Source of the DNA: an uncultured Candidatus Altimarinota bacterium | GTDB taxonomy: Bacteria > Patescibacteriota > Gracilibacteria > CAIRYL01 | Direction of reading: 5' to 3' | Length of the DNA: 11,209 bases | Assembly (NCBI GenBank): GCA_947311645.1 | Contig: CAMZKZ010000033.1 | Span: forward strand, 1 to 11,209 | Part shown: piece by piece, positions 7,479 to 11,209 of the stretch | How the letters are laid out: the number at the start of each line of letters is the position of its first letter | How positions within the stretch are numbered: position 1 is the stretch's first letter | The notes under the pieces: generated by a model | What the model was told of the DNA's origin: nothing | Seen by the model: only the letters and a program-made list of their open reading frames with translations | Databases searched by the model: none | Made by a program: the position numbers and the translations under genes

Positions 7479-8942
7479 TTATCCAAAATATTTTCCAAAT
7501 AAATATCCTTTTAGGTCAGAAATTTTTACTCGTTCTTGTTTCATAGTATCTCGGTCTCGTACTGTCACAGAATCATCTTCTTTTGTGTCGTAATCGACTG
7601 TAATACACACAGGGGTTCCAATTTCATCTTGTCGACGGTATCGTTTTCCAATTTGCCCTCCTTCGTCATATTCACATGCTCCAAAGATTTTTAATTCTTC
7701 TAAAATTTCTCGAGAAATTTCTGGTAATCCGTCTTTTTTCATAAGCGGAAGAACGGCTACTTTCACTGGAGCAATAGCTGGTTTTAAATGTAATACCGTT
7801 CGAGTCGTGCCGTCTTCCAGTGTTTCTTCTTCATATGCAGAAGTAAGCACTGCTAAAAATGTTCGTCCCAATCCAAATGTTGGTTCGAGTACATGAGGAG
7901 TATAGACTTCATTTGTTTGAGGGTCTCTGTATTCCAATTTTTTTCCAGAAAATTCTTGGTGTTGTGATAAATCAAAATCTGTTCGATATGCACATCCATA
8001 TAATTCTTTTTGCCCAAAAGGAAAATCAAATTCAATATCAAATGTTCGTTTTGAATAATGAGAAAGTTTTTCTGGAGCATGTTCAATAGCATGACATTTT
8101 TCTGTATCAAGCCCTACTATTTCACACCAATTATCAATATCTTTTGACCATTTTTCAAATTGTGCATTTACATGGTTTCGAGATTCCTCATCCCAGTCAT
8201 TAATATGCCCTTTACTCATTAAATCAGCTTTATTTTCTTTCCAGTTTTTTGGTGGAGCAAAAAAGTATTCAATTTCCATTTGTTCAAATTCGAGTTGTCG
8301 AAAAATGAAATTTCCAGGAGTAATTTCATTACGAAATGCTTTTCCGATCTGAGCAAGTCCAAATGGCATTCGTACTCGAGAGGTATCTACAACATTTTTA
8401 AATTCCAGAAAAATTGCTTGTGCAGTTTCTGGTCGTAAATATACAAAATTATCTTCTCCAGCTTTATCTGTTTTACTGAGTTCTGTTTTAAACATCAGAT
8501 TAAACTTTCGTGCATCTGTTAAATTTTCACTTTTACAGTTTGGGCATGTAAGAGAATTGTCTTGAATAAGTTTTGTGACATCTTCATCACTCATTCCTTC
8601 GCAATCCATTTTCAATGCATCTTCTACCAAATGATCCGCTCGAATTCGTGCTTTACAATCTTTACAATCAACCATTTGGTCGTTAAATCCTCCAACATGA
8701 CCACTTGCTTCCCATGCTCGTGGGTGCAGAAAAATATCTCCATCAATCCCCATAACATCAGAACGATTTTCTACAAAGTTTTTCCACCAAAGATCTTTAA
8801 TATTTTTTTTCATTTGTGAACCATATGGTCCATATGAATAGGTATTTCCAAATCCTCCATAAATATCTGAACCCAAAGAAACGATTCCTCGTCTTTTACA
8901 AAGAGATTGAATTTGTTGCATTGTTGGCATTGGTTTGCTCAT
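7479..8942 (-). CDS. glyS: Glycyl-tRNA synthetase, single-chain (alpha2) class II type
   Basis: 487 residues. It charges tRNA-Gly with glycine in the cytoplasm and is the homodimeric form found in Thermus, mycoplasmas, actinobacteria and many CPR bacteria, not the alpha2beta2 form of E. coli. The N-terminus has the RRGIVSLGSDIYGG...YSYGPYG block with motif 1. A zinc-ribbon insertion carries C93/C96 and C133/C136. YLRPETAQAIF (168-178) and motif 2, FRNEITPGNFIFRQLEFEQ (203-221), bind ATP and glycine. YRTDFDL and motif 3 (GLGR, 357-360) follow. The anticodon-binding domain starts near 390 (APVKVAVLPL). All expected parts are present. It is transcribed alone from the reverse strand, convergent with the surface-protein gene and divergent from the glycosyltransferase. 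No Shine-Dalgarno sequence precedes the ATG; A-rich sequence does. Some databases name this form glyQS. Confidence 0.97.
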   Translation of the reverse strand: MSKPMPTMQQIQSLCKRRGIVSLGSDIYGGFGNTYSYGPYGSQMKKNIKDLWWKNFVENRSDVMGIDGDIFLHPRAWEASGHVGGFNDQMVDCKDCKARIRADHLVEDALKMDCEGMSDEDVTKLIQDNSLTCPNCKSENLTDARKFNLMFKTELSKTDKAGEDNFVYLRPETAQAIFLEFKNVVDTSRVRMPFGLAQIGKAFRNEITPGNFIFRQLEFEQMEIEYFFAPPKNWKENKADLMSKGHINDWDEESRNHVNAQFEKWSKDIDNWCEIVGLDTEKCHAIEHAPEKLSHYSKRTFDIEFDFPFGQKELYGCAYRTDFDLSQHQEFSGKKLEYRDPQTNEVYTPHVLEPTFGLGRTFLAVLTSAYEEETLEDGTTRTVLHLKPAIAPVKVAVLPLMKKDGLPEISREILEELKIFGACEYDEGGQIGKRYRRQDEIGTPVCITVDYDTKEDDSVTVRDRDTMKQERVKISDLKGYLFGKYFG

Positions 8943-8974
8943 TTTTTTGTATAATTAAATATTGTGATAATTTT

Positions 8975-9003
8975 ATACTACTCTTTTTATATACTTATTA
9001 CAA
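8975..9003 (-). promoter_or_regulatory. Possible glyS promoter (reverse strand)
   Basis: Read on the minus strand, TTGTAA (9003-8998) and TAGTAT (8980-8975) are 17 bases apart, which would give a leader of about 25 bases before the glyS ATG. The -10 element is only a moderate match. No better-spaced pair was seen in this interval, and no T-box stem or antiterminator fits in so short a leader. Confidence 0.35.
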
Positions 9004-9021
9004 AATATTCTATGTTTTTGC

Positions 9022-9050
9022 TTGAAAAATCTATAAAAGCTTGATATAAT
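9022..9050 (+). promoter_or_regulatory. Near-consensus promoter for the glycosyltransferase gene
   Basis: TTGAAA (9022-9027), a 17-base spacer and a perfect TATAAT (9045-9050) make this the strongest sigma-70 promoter in the window. Transcription would start near 9057, 23 bases before the ATG at 9080. The strength suggests steady expression of the accessory gene downstream. Confidence 0.75.
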
Positions 9051-9079
9051 AATCTGAAATATTGTTTTATTTTTAGCAG

Positions 9080-10816
9080 ATGTATGGTATACAGCACAGC
9101 ACATGTAATTCACTTTTAAATTTTTGTGAGAATCGGATTATTTTTATAAATGAAGGAGGTGAAGGTTTTTTAACAAATGAGGAAGCGATATTAAAGGAAG
9201 ATATATTAAAGATAGAGGAGGCTTTACTAAAGATAGAGAAGGATTTACTATCTTTTATTGAAGCAAATAAGTATCTTGATAATGAGTCCTTGTGGCGTGC
9301 CTGTTTGTATTATTATGATACTCAAATAAAAGAATTAAAAGAATTTGCTCCGAATGATGAATTATTGAGTCATAAATTAAAATTGTTAGAGGATTCAAGG
9401 ATGAATATGTTAGCAGTGATTCGTAGAAAAGTAGGATATCGAAAAGGTGCGCAGCTTCATCAGGCTATAAAAAGATTTAAGGAGTTGAAGTTAGTTCCCA
9501 ATCCTATTGAAGTATCTTCAGTACAGGAGTTAAAATCTCTTGGTCTAAAGAGAGAGGTCCCCCTTGAGAGAAAATATATTAATAACTATTTTACAAAAAG
9601 TTCTCCTGAATGGTTAGATCTTGTAAGAAATAAAAAAGAATCAATTGAAAAAATGCATGATGATTGCAGAGTATCGTTATGTATTCCTGCTTATAATGAA
9701 GAATTAGTAATTGAGAAAACACTAGATGTTATCTTCTCTCAGGAATTTGAGGATTTTAATAGTTTTGAAGTAATAATCTGTGTAAATTCTGAAGGAGAGT
9801 TAGACAATACTGCTGAGCTTGTTTATAAATATGCTAAAGATAATAATTTACCAAATCTTCACTGTGTTGTTAAAAAGTTTGAAAAAGGAAAAGGTGGTGT
9901 CGGTATGGCTAGGAAGCTTGCAACTGATATAGCATTGTCTAGGTCTATTGATAGAAATCAGTCTTTGCCATTTTATATAGCAAGTGAAGATGCGGATTTA
10001 GAAAGATATTCTCATCAAAATGTTTTATCAAATATGTTTAAACGAATGGATACATTCCCGTATCTTGATGGTTCAAATTTAATACATGGGAAAATGCCAG
10101 AAATTGTTAAAGATAATGATATCTTATTTTTAATATTGAGAGCTGACAATCTTTTTTTGTTGCTCTCTGAGAGAGAAAAAAATTCACCATTGCAAAATAA
10201 AGATTTTGGTTTTAAGTATAGTAGATCTGTAACATTGGGGTCTGGTGCTATATTTTCTGCAAGTGTCTTGGCACAAATTGGAACATATGACGTTAAGAAA
10301 CAATATAAGGGGGAAGATCCACAGATCGGGCGTCTTATATCTATATTAAGAGGAAAAGAAAGGGATGGAAAATTTATTCCTAATACTTTAACAGTAGATA
10401 GGATGCCTTCAAGTGATAGAGTTCATACAAGCCCACGGCGAAATATTATGGAATTAATAGAGGGAGGAGTTACATATGGAGATGAGAAGGTTGAAAAAGA
10501 ATTGAGACGTTATTCTAATCCAGAATTAATAAATATTCTAAATCAAAAAATAGGAAAATATATTTCGATGGAAAATAAAAATATATTAGAAAAGACTCTT
10601 TCTACCTTTAGAATGTTTTTTGAGGAAAATACAGGAGATAATGCAGAAAAATTATTTGCAAGATTTATTTTTATGTTAGGGTTTAAGGCTCAAGATATTA
10701 AAGTTGAGAAGGATGAAAATACATACAAGGTGATAATAAAGAATATAGAGAATGTATTAAATTCTTGTTCAGAGTATAGAAAGCATTTTAATGAAAATCG
10801 GCAAAACCTTAAATGA
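9080..10816 (+). CDS. Family 2 glycosyltransferase (GT-A fold) with helical N-terminal extension
   Basis: 578 residues. The GT-A domain begins near residue 197 with RVSLCIPAYNEE, the nucleotide-sugar binding start of family 2 transferases. A DxD-type metal/nucleotide motif, EDADLE (303-308), follows, then GSGAIFSASVL (387-397) and an acceptor-side ED motif in GEDPQIGR (411-418). These indicate an active enzyme that moves a sugar from a nucleotide donor; donor and acceptor cannot be named. Residues 1-195 are an uncharacterised charged, mostly helical region with a heptad-like stretch (about 35-62) and no membrane segment. The C-terminal 130 residues are also unassigned. There is no signal peptide, so it should be cytosolic or membrane-associated. 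Arginine codons are mostly AGA/AGG, unlike tgt. The start is uncertain: no Shine-Dalgarno precedes 9080, and the next in-frame ATG is far downstream. It stops at TGA. Confidence 0.85.
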   Translation: MYGIQHSTCNSLLNFCENRIIFINEGGEGFLTNEEAILKEDILKIEEALLKIEKDLLSFIEANKYLDNESLWRACLYYYDTQIKELKEFAPNDELLSHKLKLLEDSRMNMLAVIRRKVGYRKGAQLHQAIKRFKELKLVPNPIEVSSVQELKSLGLKREVPLERKYINNYFTKSSPEWLDLVRNKKESIEKMHDDCRVSLCIPAYNEELVIEKTLDVIFSQEFEDFNSFEVIICVNSEGELDNTAELVYKYAKDNNLPNLHCVVKKFEKGKGGVGMARKLATDIALSRSIDRNQSLPFYIASEDADLERYSHQNVLSNMFKRMDTFPYLDGSNLIHGKMPEIVKDNDILFLILRADNLFLLLSEREKNSPLQNKDFGFKYSRSVTLGSGAIFSASVLAQIGTYDVKKQYKGEDPQIGRLISILRGKERDGKFIPNTLTVDRMPSSDRVHTSPRRNIMELIEGGVTYGDEKVEKELRRYSNPELINILNQKIGKYISMENKNILEKTLSTFRMFFEENTGDNAEKLFARFIFMLGFKAQDIKVEKDENTYKVIIKNIENVLNSCSEYRKHFNENRQNLK

Positions 10817-10821
10817 TTTTG

Positions 10822-10857
10822 ATAAACTAAAAGAACCTATCCGCTCTTTTAGTTTAT
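10822..10857. repeat. 13-bp perfect inverted repeat after the glycosyltransferase
   Basis: ATAAACTAAAAGA (10822-10834) and TCTTTTAGTTTAT (10845-10857) pair perfectly around ACCTATCCGC. The hairpin starts six bases after the stop codon, where a terminator is expected. Neither side has a T tract, so it may be an atypical terminator, an mRNA 3' stabiliser or a recombination remnant. Confidence 0.75.
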
Positions 10858-10867
10858 ATGAGAAAAA

Positions 10868-11005
10868 ATGTTTATAGAATGAGCAGGAAATGAGAATAAT
10901 AGGAAATTTTTAGAAGAGATGGATAAATGCTTACCTTTGGAGTTTTTATAGGATGTGTTGAATAAATATTAGAGTGAATTAAAGAATATAAGAATTAATT
11001 TATGA
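10868..11005 (+). pseudogene. Decayed ORF with three internal stops, overlapping the HAD remnant
   Basis: From ATG 10868 one frame reads MFIE, stop, AGNENNRKFLEEMDKCLPL-EFL, stop, DVLNKY, stop, SELKNIRINL, and ends at TGA 11003. The internal stops are TGA (10880), TAG (10949) and TAG (10970). The text between them looks like a soluble helical protein. The last stop overlaps the next ATG as ATGA, the arrangement of translationally coupled genes. This suggests a small gene ruined by point mutations. In AT-rich DNA such text can also be chance, and I recognise no family. Confidence 0.35.
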
Positions 11006-11088
11006 AAAATAATATAAAGGTAATAATTTTCGATATGGATGGAACTTTATATCCATATGATTCACTTGATAAAAAATATAAAAATTAA
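11002..11088 (+). pseudogene. HAD-superfamily hydrolase remnant (N-terminal 28 codons)
   Basis: The ORF begins with a short beta-strand leading to FDMDGTLYP (residues 10-18), the HAD motif I in which the first Asp is the nucleophile and the second the acid/base. It stops at TAA after only 28 codons, whereas HAD phosphatases run to 200 or more, so the cap and motifs II-IV are missing. No continuation is evident in the 120 bases downstream. It looks like a gene cut off by a deletion or insertion. The ATGA overlap with the preceding decayed ORF points to a former operon. Confidence 0.55.
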
Positions 11089-11135
11089 ACAAAACAAAAA
11101 TTTTGGCTTAATGGACATTTATAGGGTGCTAAAAT

Positions 11136-11170
11136 AAGAGTTATGGTAGACTAGAACTACTATAACTCTT
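11136..11170. repeat. 14-bp hairpin upstream of the terminal ORF
   Basis: AAGAGTTATGGTAG (11136-11149) pairs with CTACTATAACTCTT (11157-11170), with one G-U pair and a seven-base loop. Only four T follow, so it is at best a weak terminator. Its place between a truncated gene and a CPxC-encoding ORF also fits a structure inside the left end of an insertion sequence, which can block incoming transcription. Confidence 0.6.
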
Positions 11171-11184
11171 TTAAAAATAAAACA

Positions 11185-11209
11185 ATGAATAAAAAATGCC
11201 CAAAATGTA
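11185..11209 (+). CDS. Start of an ORF with a CPxC zinc-ribbon motif (partial, possibly a transposase)
   Basis: Only eight codons are inside the window, reading MNKKCPKC before the edge. An N-terminal CPxC knuckle right after a short AT-rich leader is common in IS1- and IS1595-type transposases, but also in many unrelated small zinc-ribbon proteins. The neighbouring truncated HAD gene and hairpin favour the mobile-element reading. The evidence is thin. Confidence 0.3.

Noticed and set aside
8816..9025. Forward ORF of 69 codons running from the glyS 5' end into the divergent intergenic region
   Set aside because: Its first half is antisense to conserved glyS sequence and the rest is AT-rich text overlapping the predicted promoters.
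711..10816. Recoding of TGA as glycine (Gracilibacteria/Absconditabacteria code)
   Set aside because: mfd, tgt, the surface protein, glyS and the glycosyltransferase are full length without any in-frame TGA, and glycine positions in motifs use GGN. Such lineages use TGA often, so the standard code fits better.

Overview
The window is AT-rich chromosomal DNA from a bacterium. It opens with the end of an rRNA operon (3' part of 23S rRNA, then 5S rRNA and a long intrinsic terminator). Protein genes follow: mfd (transcription-repair coupling factor) in two reading frames, tgt (tRNA-guanine transglycosylase), a secreted DUF11-repeat surface protein, glyS (glycyl-tRNA synthetase, reverse strand) and a family 2 glycosyltransferase. 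The right end holds eroded gene remnants and possibly the start of a transposase-like gene.

Organism: the AT richness, the single-chain alpha2-type glycyl-tRNA synthetase, the DUF11 surface protein with a sortase-like tail, and the absence of a Shine-Dalgarno sequence before any start codon together suggest a Patescibacteria/CPR-type lineage (perhaps near Peregrinibacteria or Gracilibacteria). This is an inference; the rRNA sequences would settle it. The large genes are full length with no in-frame TGA, and the glycosyltransferase ends at TGA. This argues against the UGA=Gly code of Gracilibacteria and Absconditabacteria.

Layout: 1-268 23S rRNA; 269-448 spacer without tRNA; 449-571 5S; terminator 589-636. 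A sigma-70-like promoter at 646-674 leads into mfd (711-3912) and, 28 bases later, tgt (3941-5080), a likely two-gene unit closed by a terminator at 5106-5135. The surface-protein gene (5287-7404) has its own promoter, with an inverted repeat lying over the expected transcription start. It faces glyS (7479-8942, minus), and the two share a symmetrical terminator at 7424-7461. The glycosyltransferase (9080-10816) is divergent from glyS and has a near-consensus promoter. After it come a 13-bp inverted repeat, two overlapping decayed ORFs (the second begins like a HAD hydrolase), a 14-bp hairpin, and an ORF start encoding CPxC that runs off the edge.

Functionally, the left two thirds is mostly housekeeping: ribosomal RNA, coupling of repair to transcription, queuosine modification of tRNA and glycine charging. 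The surface protein is the main cell-envelope gene. The glycosyltransferase and the remnants after it look like an accessory region; the glycosyltransferase uses arginine codons quite differently from tgt. I do not see a recognisable new multi-gene system. The points most worth following up are the mfd frameshift at an 11-A tract, the LIQTG sorting-like tail, and the accessory right end.
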